A stretch of 64,000 nt of DNA, from NCBI RefSeq assembly GCF_002746455.1, contig NZ_NWUW01000009.1, forward strand, positions 1 through 64,000, read 5' to 3'. This DNA is from Bacillus fungorum. GTDB taxonomy: Bacteria; Bacillota; Bacilli; Bacillales; Bacillaceae_G. Shown piece by piece: positions 49,687-58,497 of the stretch. Position 1 is the first letter of the stretch; each line of letters opens with the position of its first letter. The position numbers were made by a program, and so were the translations under genes. A model generated the notes under the pieces. That model saw only the letters and a list, made by a program, of their open reading frames with translations, searched no databases and was not told the DNA's origin.

Positions 49687-51426
49687 TTAACTTTTAAATT
49701 CCCCAATTAGCTCTTGTAACTCCTGTGAAAGCCAGCTTAAAGAACTGGCCAATTCAGCAATATCTTGTACAGACATTTCCTGTTCTTTCATACTTTTTTC
49801 AACATTACTACTACTATCCGCATACGTATTTGCGATAAGTGATAGTTCATTTACGACACGAACAATATTTTGGCTATTTTGCAATATATCACTTGAATTG
49901 CTAGAAACAACTCTAGCTTGATTTGTAGCAGTTTGTGCTGATTTCGAAATTTTTTCAAAGAAAGCACCACTACTTTCAACAAGTTTAATTCCAGATTCTA
50001 CTTCTTTTGAAGTTTTTTGCATTGAAACAACAGCTTCTTCCGTTCCAGCTTGTGTTTCCCCTATTAATTTTGCTATATCTTTTGCTGATGCTTCCATCTG
50101 CTCTGCTAATTTACGCACTTCATCAGCAACAACGGCAAATCCCTCTCCAGTTTCCTCAGCACGTGAAGCTTCAATAGTAGCATGTAAAGCTAGCGAATTA
50201 GTTTGATTTGAAATACTTGTAATTACAGTTACAATATCACTAATTTCTTTTGATCTTGTTTCTAAAGAATAAATGATAGAAGATAAATCTTGTACTGCAT
50301 TTTGTATTATGTTCATTTGATTAATCGCCTGTTTAATAACACCATTTCCTTTTCCTGAATGATGCTCTATACCTTCAGACTCTTTCGCCATTTTTTCTGC
50401 AGCATGCGTTATCTCTTCCATCTTATCTTCCATTTCATATACAATACCTAAATACTGTGGTACTGAAATTCCTTGTGACTGAGCGCCAGCTCTTAACTCA
50501 ACCATAGAACTTACGATTTCTTGAACTGCCATGCTATTCTCTTTCGTACTCACTGACAATTCTTGTGAAGATGAGGAAACCTGTTCTGCTGTCTGCTTCA
50601 CTTTATCTATAATTCCTTTAAACTTCTCGATGGTATTATTAAAATATGCATTAATAATACCAATATCATCTGGTCTTTCCTCTAATTTAATACTTAAATC
50701 ACCCTCACCGACTCCGCGTAATCCTTCACGTAAATCCCGAAATGGAGCAAGTGCGTTACGTACGATTAAGAATTGAATAACAGTTGCAATTAAAACAGAA
50801 ATACAAATAAACATTAAACCTTGTATAATGAACTTTTCCTTTGTACTAGGAACAATAGAGGCATCTACATCAGCTGCAACAAGTGCCACAATATTATCTT
50901 CTCCATCTTTAATTGGCTCTAATATCGTTACCCATGTTCCTAATGCGTCTTCATATACTTCTGTCATGTTTGCTTTTTTCGTGCTCATTACTTTATCATA
51001 TGCTTTCATCCAAAGATCTGGTTGTTTATAATATTCTCCCGGCCTTACTTCAACAACATTTGCTAAACCTGTAGACAAATCAATGATTTGTAGCTCACCT
51101 TTTTCATTTTTTTTCGCTCCAACAATATACGTTTGTCCAACACTGTTCAATTCTTCCGTTGATTCATCTAATTTCTCTGTTAACTTTTCTCTCTTTTCTC
51201 TTTCTGCCGTTGGGTCTTTTGCAACATCTCTCAATATTTCCGCGTCTAATTTATGTAATACCGTATCTCCTGTTTCAAAAGAATGCCTTTCAAATATAGA
51301 CATCATGCTATTTTGAAACATGTTAAAACTTAACGCTCCCATAGTACCAACAAGCGTCAAAATAACTAACACAGTTAACAATACATTTTTTTGAAGAAAT
51401 GATAGCTTGTGCCAATATTTTTTCAT
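49687..51426 (-). CDS. Methyl-accepting chemotaxis protein
   Basis: This 579-residue receptor has a membrane helix (about 11-33), an extracellular Cache-like domain (35-195), a second helix (about 200-220), a HAMP domain and a long signalling coiled coil ending QELIGEFKS. The hairpin tip reads SNQTNSLALHATIEA-SRAEETGEGFAVVADEV; relative to the usual tip it has H (residue 415) for the highly conserved N and charged changes in AGxxGRG. The ligand is unknown. The start ATG (51424-51426) is six bases after AAAGGTG. A c-di-GMP-I riboswitch and a terminator lie upstream. Confidence 0.9.
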   Translation of the reverse strand: MKKYWHKLSFLQKNVLLTVLVILTLVGTMGALSFNMFQNSMMSIFERHSFETGDTVLHKLDAEILRDVAKDPTAEREKREKLTEKLDESTEELNSVGQTYIVGAKKNEKGELQIIDLSTGLANVVEVRPGEYYKQPDLWMKAYDKVMSTKKANMTEVYEDALGTWVTILEPIKDGEDNIVALVAADVDASIVPSTKEKFIIQGLMFICISVLIATVIQFLIVRNALAPFRDLREGLRGVGEGDLSIKLEERPDDIGIINAYFNNTIEKFKGIIDKVKQTAEQVSSSSQELSVSTKENSMAVQEIVSSMVELRAGAQSQGISVPQYLGIVYEMEDKMEEITHAAEKMAKESEGIEHHSGKGNGVIKQAINQMNIIQNAVQDLSSIIYSLETRSKEISDIVTVITSISNQTNSLALHATIEASRAEETGEGFAVVADEVRKLAEQMEASAKDIAKLIGETQAGTEEAVVSMQKTSKEVESGIKLVESSGAFFEKISKSAQTATNQARVVSSNSSDILQNSQNIVRVVNELSLIANTYADSSSNVEKSMKEQEMSVQDIAELASSLSWLSQELQELIGEFKS

Positions 51427-51520
51427 TAACATCACCTTTCTTAATTCACTCAATATAAAGAAAAACTATTAAAATATAAACCTTATTAACAATTGATCAC
51501 ATTTCTCATTTGTTTATAAA

Positions 51521-51551
51521 TAAAAAAAAGACCAATGAAAGAGCATTGGTC
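51521..51551 (-). terminator. Expression-platform terminator of the c-di-GMP riboswitch
   Basis: GACCAATG-CTCTTT-CATTGGTC is followed by T8 on the minus strand, between the aptamer and the chemoreceptor gene. Confidence 0.9.
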
Positions 51552-51564
51552 AAGACCAACCCTA

Positions 51565-51655
51565 TCCGTCCGGTAACTGGCTAGCGTAGCCTTTCGGCCT
51601 TAGCTCCTGTAGTTTTGCGTCCTAATGTTTCCATCAGTTTGCCTTTCTCGCTGAA
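51565..51655 (-). promoter_or_regulatory. Cyclic di-GMP-I riboswitch (GEMM-I) of the chemoreceptor gene
   Basis: The minus strand shows the GEMM-I landmarks in order: GAAAGGCAAAC, a GNRA loop (GGAAAC), GGACGCAAAACTAC, the CTAAGG receptor, then GCTACGCTAGCC and GTTACCGGA. It is followed by an intrinsic terminator. Whether c-di-GMP turns the gene on or off depends on the alternative pairing (the GGTTGGTC segment overlaps the terminator arm) and cannot be settled by eye. Confidence 0.92.
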
Positions 51656-51814
51656 CGAGTTGAACGATATGGGAGTTCTATGAGAATTACATTATTCTCT
51701 ATCAAAGATTACAACATAAAAATTAAAATGTCTACCTATTTAGAGGTACAAATGTAAAATTTGGATGTATTATTTTTTCGAAATAATTTAACAAAGTACG
51801 TGAATGTTACATTT

Positions 51815-51850
51815 CTTGTGTTATATAATAAAAAACGTATATAACACAAG
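51815..51850. promoter_or_regulatory. Promoter with 13-bp inverted repeat upstream of the Dcu transporter
   Basis: CTTGTGTTATATA and TATATAACACAAG pair around a 10-base spacer. A consensus -10 TATAAT (51824-51829) is inside the left arm. The -35 is poor, so activation or repression through the repeat is likely. Confidence 0.55.
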
Positions 51851-51936
51851 GATTGTTTTGAGCATTTAATTTAATTTTCATTTAAATTAAATTATTCAAA
51901 TATATCTTAACTAATGAATTTCGGAGGTAGTTTATC

Positions 51937-53250
51937 ATGTTTTGGCTACAATTTCTTACATTACTACTCTGCATTTTTATTGGCGCACGCCTAGGCGGAG
52001 TTGGTCTAGGAGTAATGGGTGGCGTCGGTATGGCAATACTTGTTTTCGTCTTCCACTTACAACCTACAGCTCCTCCTATTGATGTAATGCTTATGATTTT
52101 AGCAGTAATTACAGCTGCTGGTGCACTCCAAGCCGCTGGAGGAATGGACTACCTTGTTCATCTGGCTGAGAAAGCATTACGAAAAAATCCAAAACGCATT
52201 ACATTCTTTGCTCCAATTGTTACTTATTTATTTACACTTTGTGCAGGAACTGGTCACGTTGCTTATTCTGTACTTCCTGTTATCGCAGAAGTCTCTCGCG
52301 AATCCGAAATTAGACCGGAACGACCAATGTCCATTGCCGTAATTGCTTCCCAACAAGCAATTACAGCTAGTCCTATATCAGCTGCAACAGTTGCACTTTT
52401 AGCAATGTTAGCTGACTATAAAATTACCTTATTAGATATTTTAAAAGTAAGTATCCCTTCTACTTTCATCGCTTGTATGGTAGCTGCATTTGTTGCTAGC
52501 AAAATGGGGAAAGAATTAAATGAAGACCCTGAATACTTAAAGCGATTAAAAGAAGGAATGATTCCTAAGATTGAAAAGAAAAAAGAATTTGTTGGTGTAA
52601 AAGGCGCTAAATTATCAGTTATCCTTTTCCTAGTAGGAACTTTTCTTGTCGTACTTCTCGGTTCATTTGAAGCGCTTCGTCCAGGATGGATAGTTGATGG
52701 GAAGTTAGCCCGTCTTTCCATGCCAAACACAATTGAAATGGTTATGTTAACGATCGCAGCTCTTATTATTATTTTCTGTAAACCAAATGTAGAAAGCATC
52801 GTGTCTGGTAACGTCTTTAAAGCGGGGGCAACAGCAGTTGTTGCTATTTTCGGGATCGCTTGGATGGGAGATACTTTCTTTAACGGAAACTTAAATATGA
52901 TTCAAGGATCAATTCAGCACCTAGTAACAAGTGCACCATGGCTATTTGCCATCGCATTATTCATTCTATCTATTTTACTATATAGCCAAGCAGCAACAGT
53001 ACGTGCTTTAATGCCTCTTGGATTATCACTAGGTATTCCACCAGCACTACTAATCGCTATGTTCCCTGCAGTAAATGGATACTTCTTCATTCCAAACTAT
53101 GGAACAATCGTTGCTGCCATTAACTTTGACCGTACTGGTACAACAGGTATCGGTAAATACGTATTAAATCATAGTTTTATGATTCCGGGTCTAATTGCAA
53201 CATTTACTTCTATCGGAATTGGAATGCTCTTAATTTCTATTATGTTTTAA
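51937..53250 (+). CDS. dcu: Anaerobic C4-dicarboxylate transporter, DcuA/DcuB family
   Basis: This 437-residue permease has about ten membrane helices. Family features are IGARLGGVGLGVMGGVG at the N-terminus, TLCAGTGHVAYSVLPVI, and the C-terminal NYGTIVAAINFDRTGTTGIGKYVLNHSFM. Dcu carriers exchange fumarate, malate, aspartate and succinate, mainly in anaerobic fumarate respiration. The DcuA or DcuB subtype is undecided. TCGGAGG lies 9 bases before the ATG. Confidence 0.9.
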   Translation: MFWLQFLTLLLCIFIGARLGGVGLGVMGGVGMAILVFVFHLQPTAPPIDVMLMILAVITAAGALQAAGGMDYLVHLAEKALRKNPKRITFFAPIVTYLFTLCAGTGHVAYSVLPVIAEVSRESEIRPERPMSIAVIASQQAITASPISAATVALLAMLADYKITLLDILKVSIPSTFIACMVAAFVASKMGKELNEDPEYLKRLKEGMIPKIEKKKEFVGVKGAKLSVILFLVGTFLVVLLGSFEALRPGWIVDGKLARLSMPNTIEMVMLTIAALIIIFCKPNVESIVSGNVFKAGATAVVAIFGIAWMGDTFFNGNLNMIQGSIQHLVTSAPWLFAIALFILSILLYSQAATVRALMPLGLSLGIPPALLIAMFPAVNGYFFIPNYGTIVAAINFDRTGTTGIGKYVLNHSFMIPGLIATFTSIGIGMLLISIMF

Positions 53251-53252
53251 AG

Positions 53253-53294
53253 AAAAAGCACAAACCTACAAATTTACAGGGTTTGTGCTTTTTT
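53253..53294. terminator. Shared terminator, dcu / TPR-hydrolase
   Basis: AAAAAGCACAAACC pairs with GGTTTGTGCTTTTT across 13 bases, just after the dcu stop codon and just before the third copy of the 20-bp palindrome. Confidence 0.88.
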
Positions 53295-53313
53295 AATCAA
53301 ACGTTTGTTTAAA
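53292..53313. promoter_or_regulatory. 20-bp palindromic site, copy 3 (intergenic, downstream of two genes)
   Basis: It is identical over 20 bases to the copy at 40633-40652 and in the same orientation. It overlaps the stop codon of the TPR-hydrolase gene, where an operator would not be expected. Confidence 0.55.
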
Positions 53314-54244
53314 TATTTTTAACTGTCCATTCTTTCATTATGTTCTTTAATATTTGTGTAAAGTCCGCTGGGAAAAGATGCCCCAAACCTTCTCTCACAA
53401 TTAATTTACAGTTCACATTATATTCCTCAAACATTGACATTAATTGAAGTGTGTTTTCGTAAAATAGATCTTTGTCTCCCGTAACAATATATCCTTCTAC
53501 ATTCGTTATATCATTTGATACAACTATACTTTCAATTGCCTTAACATCCCGAATAGCAGGTATAACTGCAATAAATTTTTGATTCGCTAACATATTCTTT
53601 AACGCTAACTCTATCGCTATATTTCCCCCTTGAGAAGCTCCCGCAATGATGATTTCTTCTAAATTATATTGATCCGTAAAATCATTAAAACTTTTCATAA
53701 TATCTTTTATAGCTATATCATGATTATCCCAGCTATAAGAATTCATTCCATGTACTTGTGAAGATTGAGAAAAACCTAACATATACTCACGTAATATTTC
53801 TTCTCCATACCAATACGGTGCAAAATCATTTATGTTTGATCCTCTCCAATGTAAAGAAAATAACCCTGTCTTCGCCTCTTCATTTCCATAAGTAAATAAT
53901 TTCGGTTCGGCTGTTAGCTGCTGTTTCTTAAAGATTTCTTCACACTTTTTCACTATCATTTTAAAAGTTGCATTCTCTCTTAATCCCTTTAAATCTTCAT
54001 CCTGCATAAGTGTATGTGGATTCCACCAAATCCCCTTTTCTAAAGCTTCGTTTAAACTAACAATTGCTTCCTCATACTTACCTTCTACCGAAAGTGCACA
54101 CGCTTCCCAAAAACTAGTTTTTTCTATTCTTTCAGGGAACTCCCTTTTTGCTTTATCTATGCATCTATAAATCGCATCGAATTCCCTTTTTTCGAACAAA
54201 CGAAACAACTCATTTTGCAACTCTACAAACTGTTTCCTTTTCAA
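53309..54244 (-). CDS. TPR-like / alpha-beta hydrolase protein
   Basis: The N-terminal 105 residues are helical pairs of TPR type (ALSVEGKYEEAIVSLNEALEKG). The rest is an alpha/beta hydrolase with the nucleophile elbow GASQGG (S204), an aspartate in TGDKD (257 or 259) and a histidine in GLGHLFP (H289), a complete triad. This suggests an esterase or peptidase whose partner is set by the TPR part. The start is TTG (54242-54244), with GAGAGG five bases upstream. The length is 311 residues. No signal peptide is present. The substrate is unknown. Confidence 0.8.
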   Translation of the reverse strand: MKRKQFVELQNELFRLFEKREFDAIYRCIDKAKREFPERIEKTSFWEACALSVEGKYEEAIVSLNEALEKGIWWNPHTLMQDEDLKGLRENATFKMIVKKCEEIFKKQQLTAEPKLFTYGNEEAKTGLFSLHWRGSNINDFAPYWYGEEILREYMLGFSQSSQVHGMNSYSWDNHDIAIKDIMKSFNDFTDQYNLEEIIIAGASQGGNIAIELALKNMLANQKFIAVIPAIRDVKAIESIVVSNDITNVEGYIVTGDKDLFYENTLQLMSMFEEYNVNCKLIVREGLGHLFPADFTQILKNIMKEWTVKNI

Positions 54245-54283
54245 ATAATCCTCTCCCTTTTTCTAACTATCAATATTAAAAAA

Positions 54284-54322
54284 ATAAAAAGCTATGCAGC
54301 GTTTTAATACTACATAGCCTTC
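54284..54322 (-). terminator. Terminator of thiM-thiE
   Basis: AAGGCTATGTAG pairs with CTGCATAGCTTT (G-U pairs included) and T5 follows on the minus strand. Confidence 0.75.
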
Positions 54323-54324
54323 TT

Positions 54325-54984
<660 letters not shown>

Positions 54985-55000
54985 TTATTTTCCCTCCTTA

Positions 55001-55807
55001 CTATATAAACTCAATCTTCCCGTACTTCTCTATATCACCCGAAGTGGTATTCGCTAACTGATTTAAAAATTCAATTTGAAAACTACCAGGTCCCTTTTCC
55101 ACTGTCTTAGAAGCTGCCAGTTCCGCAGCTACACCATAAAACGTTACTGCTGCTACTGCTGCCTTTACATAATCCTTTTCTACCGCTACAAATGCCCCTA
55201 TTACAGACGTTAGTAAACAACCTGTTCCAGTAACTTTCGTTAAAATAGAATGGCCATTTCGAATAACAATAGTTCGCTCTCCATCTGTAACAACATCTTC
55301 TTTTCCAGTAATCACCGCAACTGTATTTAATTCATCTGCTGCCTGTTTTGCAATACTTACGACATTGCCATTTCCAGCACCGGCGTCTACCCCTTTAATT
55401 TCCCATTTCTCATTAATAACGTTTGCTATTTCAGCTGCATTTCCGCGAATAATTGCTAACTCGATTTCGGCCGGAATATGTCTCGCAACTTCTGTTCGAT
55501 ACGATGTTGCTCCTGCACCAACTGGATCAAACAGTACTGGTATATTGTTCACATTTGCTGATTTACCCGCAAGTAACATCGCTTCTACTTCTTCAGGACG
55601 TAGCGTCCCCATATTTAATACTAACGCCCCAGCAATGCTAGCCATTTCTGCCACTTCTTCTTTTGCATACGCCATTACAGGCGATGCTCCTAACGCTAAC
55701 AAACCGTTAGCTATAAAATTTGTTACAACAACATTTGTAATATTATGAACGAGCGGATTAGACTCTCTTACCAAATCCACTACTTTACTAATTTCTTTCA
55801 TATTCAT
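55001..55807 (-). CDS. thiM: Hydroxyethylthiazole kinase
   Basis: It phosphorylates the thiazole half of thiamine for ThiE (salvage). Motifs include [20 protein letters not shown] at the N-terminus, [11 protein letters not shown], and the catalytic [13 protein letters not shown] (general-base cysteine). The length is 268 residues from the ATG at 55805-55807, which fits the family; ATGs three codons before and two after are also in frame, and GGGG spacing favours this one. Confidence 0.94.
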   Translation of the reverse strand: MNMKEISKVVDLVRESNPLVHNITNVVVTNFIANGLLALGASPVMAYAKEEVAEMASIAGALVLNMGTLRPEEVEAMLLAGKSANVNNIPVLFDPVGAGATSYRTEVARHIPAEIELAIIRGNAAEIANVINEKWEIKGVDAGAGNGNVVSIAKQAADELNTVAVITGKEDVVTDGERTIVIRNGHSILTKVTGTGCLLTSVIGAFVAVEKDYVKAAVAAVTFYGVAAELAASKTVEKGPGSFQIEFLNQLANTTSGDIEKYGKIEFI

Positions 55808-55845
55808 CTTTCTCATCCCCTAACTATAGTGACGGGAGATACACA

Positions 55846-55875
55846 AAAAGGCACTTTGCGCGTACGCAAAGTGCC
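55846..55875 (-). terminator. Expression-platform terminator of the second TPP riboswitch
   Basis: AGGCACTTTGCG-TACG-CGCAAAGTGCCT is followed by T4 on the minus strand, between the aptamer and thiM. Confidence 0.9.
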
Positions 55876-55893
55876 TGAACATGTGCTTTTACA

Positions 55894-55983
55894 CTTCTCC
55901 CTACGCTGGCATTATCCAACAGGTTCAAATGGTCAATGACGGATTAGTCATACTCTCAGTTTGTATCCACAAACTCCCATGTG
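55894..55983 (-). promoter_or_regulatory. TPP riboswitch (THI-box) of thiM-thiE
   Basis: The minus strand has GGGAGTTTGTGG, CTGAGAGTATG, GACCATTTGAACCTG and GGATAATGCCAGCGTAGGGA. The core nucleotides of the pyrimidine and pyrophosphate pockets are present; the P3 arm differs in sequence and length from the riboswitch at 49536. Confidence 0.96.
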
Positions 55984-56225
55984 CTTATTATTCATCTACT
56001 TCAAAGTCTACTCTTATTCTAGTAAAATAACAAGTTCTTTACTTTTCTATTTAATATAGAAGCAACTGATAACACAATAAGTATAATAAATAAGTATCTA
56101 TTTTTCATAGTCTCATTCATGGTACAGATTATGTTCTGTCGCCATCATTTAACTTCAAACAGATTTTGTTCATTCCACTAAAAAACGTTCAAACCTGGAG
56201 CGAAACTGAATCTCAAGAAAATGTA
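55984..56225. other. Gene-free stretch upstream of topB
   Basis: It is AT-rich with no coding frame of note. It would contain the promoter of the thiM-thiE leader near its left end; no clear -35/-10 pair could be picked. Confidence 0.45.
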
Positions 56226-56234
56226 TGCTATAGT
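56226..56234 (+). promoter_or_regulatory. Extended -10 promoter of topB
   Basis: TGCTATAGT fits the extended -10 form and lies 34 bases before the start codon. The -35 (CTGAAT) is weak. Confidence 0.45.
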
Positions 56235-56267
56235 TAACGTATGGAAATTTGAAAGGATGTTTTAAAT

Positions 56268-58457
56268 ATGTCAAAAAGCGTTATAATCGCTGAAAAACCT
56301 TCCGTTGCACGAGATATTGCGCGTGTACTTAAGTGTGATAAAAAAGGAAACGGCTACCTTGAAGGTAGTAAATATATTGTAACTTGGGCTTTAGGTCATC
56401 TTGTTACATTAGCAGATCCAGAAAGCTATGATGTGAAATATAAAAAGTGGAATTTAGAAGATTTACCGATGCTACCTGAGCGTTTGAAATTAACGGTTAT
56501 TAAACAAACAGGGAAACAATTTAATGCTGTAAAAAGTCAGCTTCTTAGAAAAGATGTAAATGAAATCATTGTAGCTACAGACGCTGGGCGTGAAGGCGAA
56601 TTAGTCGCACGCTGGATTATCGATAAAGTTAAGCTGAATAAACCAATTAAACGTTTATGGATTTCTTCTGTAACCGATAAAGCAATTAAAGATGGTTTTG
56701 CAAATTTAAAACCAGGTAAGGCATATGACAATTTATACGCTTCAGCAGTTGCGCGTTCAGAAGCTGACTGGTATATCGGCCTTAACGCGACTCGTGCTTT
56801 AACAACTCGCTTTAACGCTCAACTAAATTGTGGTCGTGTACAAACACCTACTGTCGCTATGATCGCTAGTCGTGAAGATGAAATAAAGAACTTCAAAGCT
56901 CAAACTTACTACGGTATCGAAGCGCAAACAACTGATAAGTTAAAACTAACTTGGCAAGATGCAAACGGTAATAGCCGTAGTTTTAATAAAGAAAAAATTG
57001 ATGGTATTGTAAAAAATCTAGATAAACAAAATGCCACTGTTGTGGAAATTGATAAAAAACAGAAGAAGTCATTCTCTCCTGGTCTTTACGATTTAACTGA
57101 ATTACAACGTGATGCAAATAAAAAGTTCGGTTACTCTGCGAAAGAAACATTAAATATTATGCAGAAATTGTATGAGCAACATAAGGTGCTAACGTACCCT
57201 CGTACAGATTCACGCTATATTTCATCTGATATCGTTGGAACACTTCCAGAACGTCTAAAAGCATGTGGTGTTGGAGAGTACCGTTCCTTAGCACATAAAG
57301 TATTACAAAAGCCTATCAAGGCTAATAAATCATTTGTTGATGATAGTAAAGTAAGTGATCATCACGCAATTATTCCAACAGAAGGATACGTTAACTTCTC
57401 AACCTTCACAGATAAAGAACGTAAAATTTATGATTTAGTTGTAAAACGTTTCTTAGCTGTTTTATTCCCGGCATTCGAATACGAACAACTAACGTTACGC
57501 ACAAAAGTCGGCAATGAAACGTTCATTGCACGCGGAAAAACAATTTTACATGCCGGTTGGAAAGAAGTATATGAAAATCACTTTGAAGATGATGATGTAA
57601 CTGATGACGTAAAAGAGCAACTTTTACCTCGCATTGAAAAAGGCGATACATTAACTGTAAAGTTAATTATGCAAACATCAGGTCAAACGAAAGCACCTGC
57701 ACGTTTTAATGAAGCGACTTTACTTTCAGCAATGGAAAATCCTACAAAATATATGGATACGCAAAATAAACAACTTGCTGATACGTTAAAATCAACTGGT
57801 GGATTAGGTACTGTAGCAACGCGTGCTGATATTATCGACAAGCTATTCAATTCCTTCTTAATTGAAAAACGTGGTAAAGATATTCACATTACTTCAAAAG
57901 GCCGTCAGTTACTTGATTTAGTACCAGAAGAATTAAAATCACCTACACTAACTGGTGAGTGGGAACAAAAGCTAGAGGCAATTGCAAAGGGTAAACTGAA
58001 AAAAGAAGTATTCATTTCAGAAATGAAGAACTATACGAAAGAAATTGTTTCTGAAATTAAATCGAGTGATAAAAAATATAAACATGACAACATTTCAACA
58101 AAGTCTTGTCCAGATTGCGGTAAACCAATGCTAGAAGTAAACGGCAAAAAAGGAAAGATGCTCGTTTGCCAAGACCGTGAATGTGGTCATCGTAAAAATG
58201 TATCTCGTACAACAAACGCTCGTTGCCCTCAGTGTAAGAAGAAATTAGAATTACGTGGTGAAGGTGCTGGACAAATCTTCGCATGTAAATGTGGCTATCG
58301 CGAGAAATTATCGACATTCCAAGAGAGACGTAAAAAAGAATCTGGAAACAAGGCCGATAAACGCGACGTTCAAAAATATATGAAACAACAGAACAAAGAA
58401 GAAGAACCATTAAACAACCCATTCGCAGAAGCATTAAAGAAATTAAAATTTGATTAA
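56268..58457 (+). CDS. topB: DNA topoisomerase III
   Basis: This type IA topoisomerase of 729 residues relaxes and decatenates DNA. The toprim motif ATDAGREGE holds D105, the catalytic tyrosine is Y310 in LTYPRTDSRY, and SDHHAIIPT is the following conserved box. The C-terminal region has two zinc-ribbon-like motifs (CPDCGKPM...CQDRECGH and CPQCKKKL...CKCGYREK). AAAGGATG precedes the ATG. It is monocistronic, flanked by its promoter and terminator. It is not next to conjugation or plasmid genes here. Confidence 0.95.
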   Translation: MSKSVIIAEKPSVARDIARVLKCDKKGNGYLEGSKYIVTWALGHLVTLADPESYDVKYKKWNLEDLPMLPERLKLTVIKQTGKQFNAVKSQLLRKDVNEIIVATDAGREGELVARWIIDKVKLNKPIKRLWISSVTDKAIKDGFANLKPGKAYDNLYASAVARSEADWYIGLNATRALTTRFNAQLNCGRVQTPTVAMIASREDEIKNFKAQTYYGIEAQTTDKLKLTWQDANGNSRSFNKEKIDGIVKNLDKQNATVVEIDKKQKKSFSPGLYDLTELQRDANKKFGYSAKETLNIMQKLYEQHKVLTYPRTDSRYISSDIVGTLPERLKACGVGEYRSLAHKVLQKPIKANKSFVDDSKVSDHHAIIPTEGYVNFSTFTDKERKIYDLVVKRFLAVLFPAFEYEQLTLRTKVGNETFIARGKTILHAGWKEVYENHFEDDDVTDDVKEQLLPRIEKGDTLTVKLIMQTSGQTKAPARFNEATLLSAMENPTKYMDTQNKQLADTLKSTGGLGTVATRADIIDKLFNSFLIEKRGKDIHITSKGRQLLDLVPEELKSPTLTGEWEQKLEAIAKGKLKKEVFISEMKNYTKEIVSEIKSSDKKYKHDNISTKSCPDCGKPMLEVNGKKGKMLVCQDRECGHRKNVSRTTNARCPQCKKKLELRGEGAGQIFACKCGYREKLSTFQERRKKESGNKADKRDVQKYMKQQNKEEEPLNNPFAEALKKLKFD

Positions 58458-58459
58458 AC

Positions 58460-58495
58460 AAAAAGGTTCCTACCTCTATCGGTAGGAACCTTTTA
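58460..58495. terminator. Shared terminator, topB / yhgE
   Basis: A 14-bp perfect stem (AAAAGGTTCCTACC) has a 6-base loop and lies between convergent genes. Confidence 0.9.
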
Positions 58496-58497
58496 TG

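Noticed and set aside
51815-51850. Rex or Fnr binding site for the Dcu gene
   Set aside because: Half-sites TTGTG and CACAA exist but are about 26 bases apart; a Rex site needs about 8. I report only the inverted repeat.
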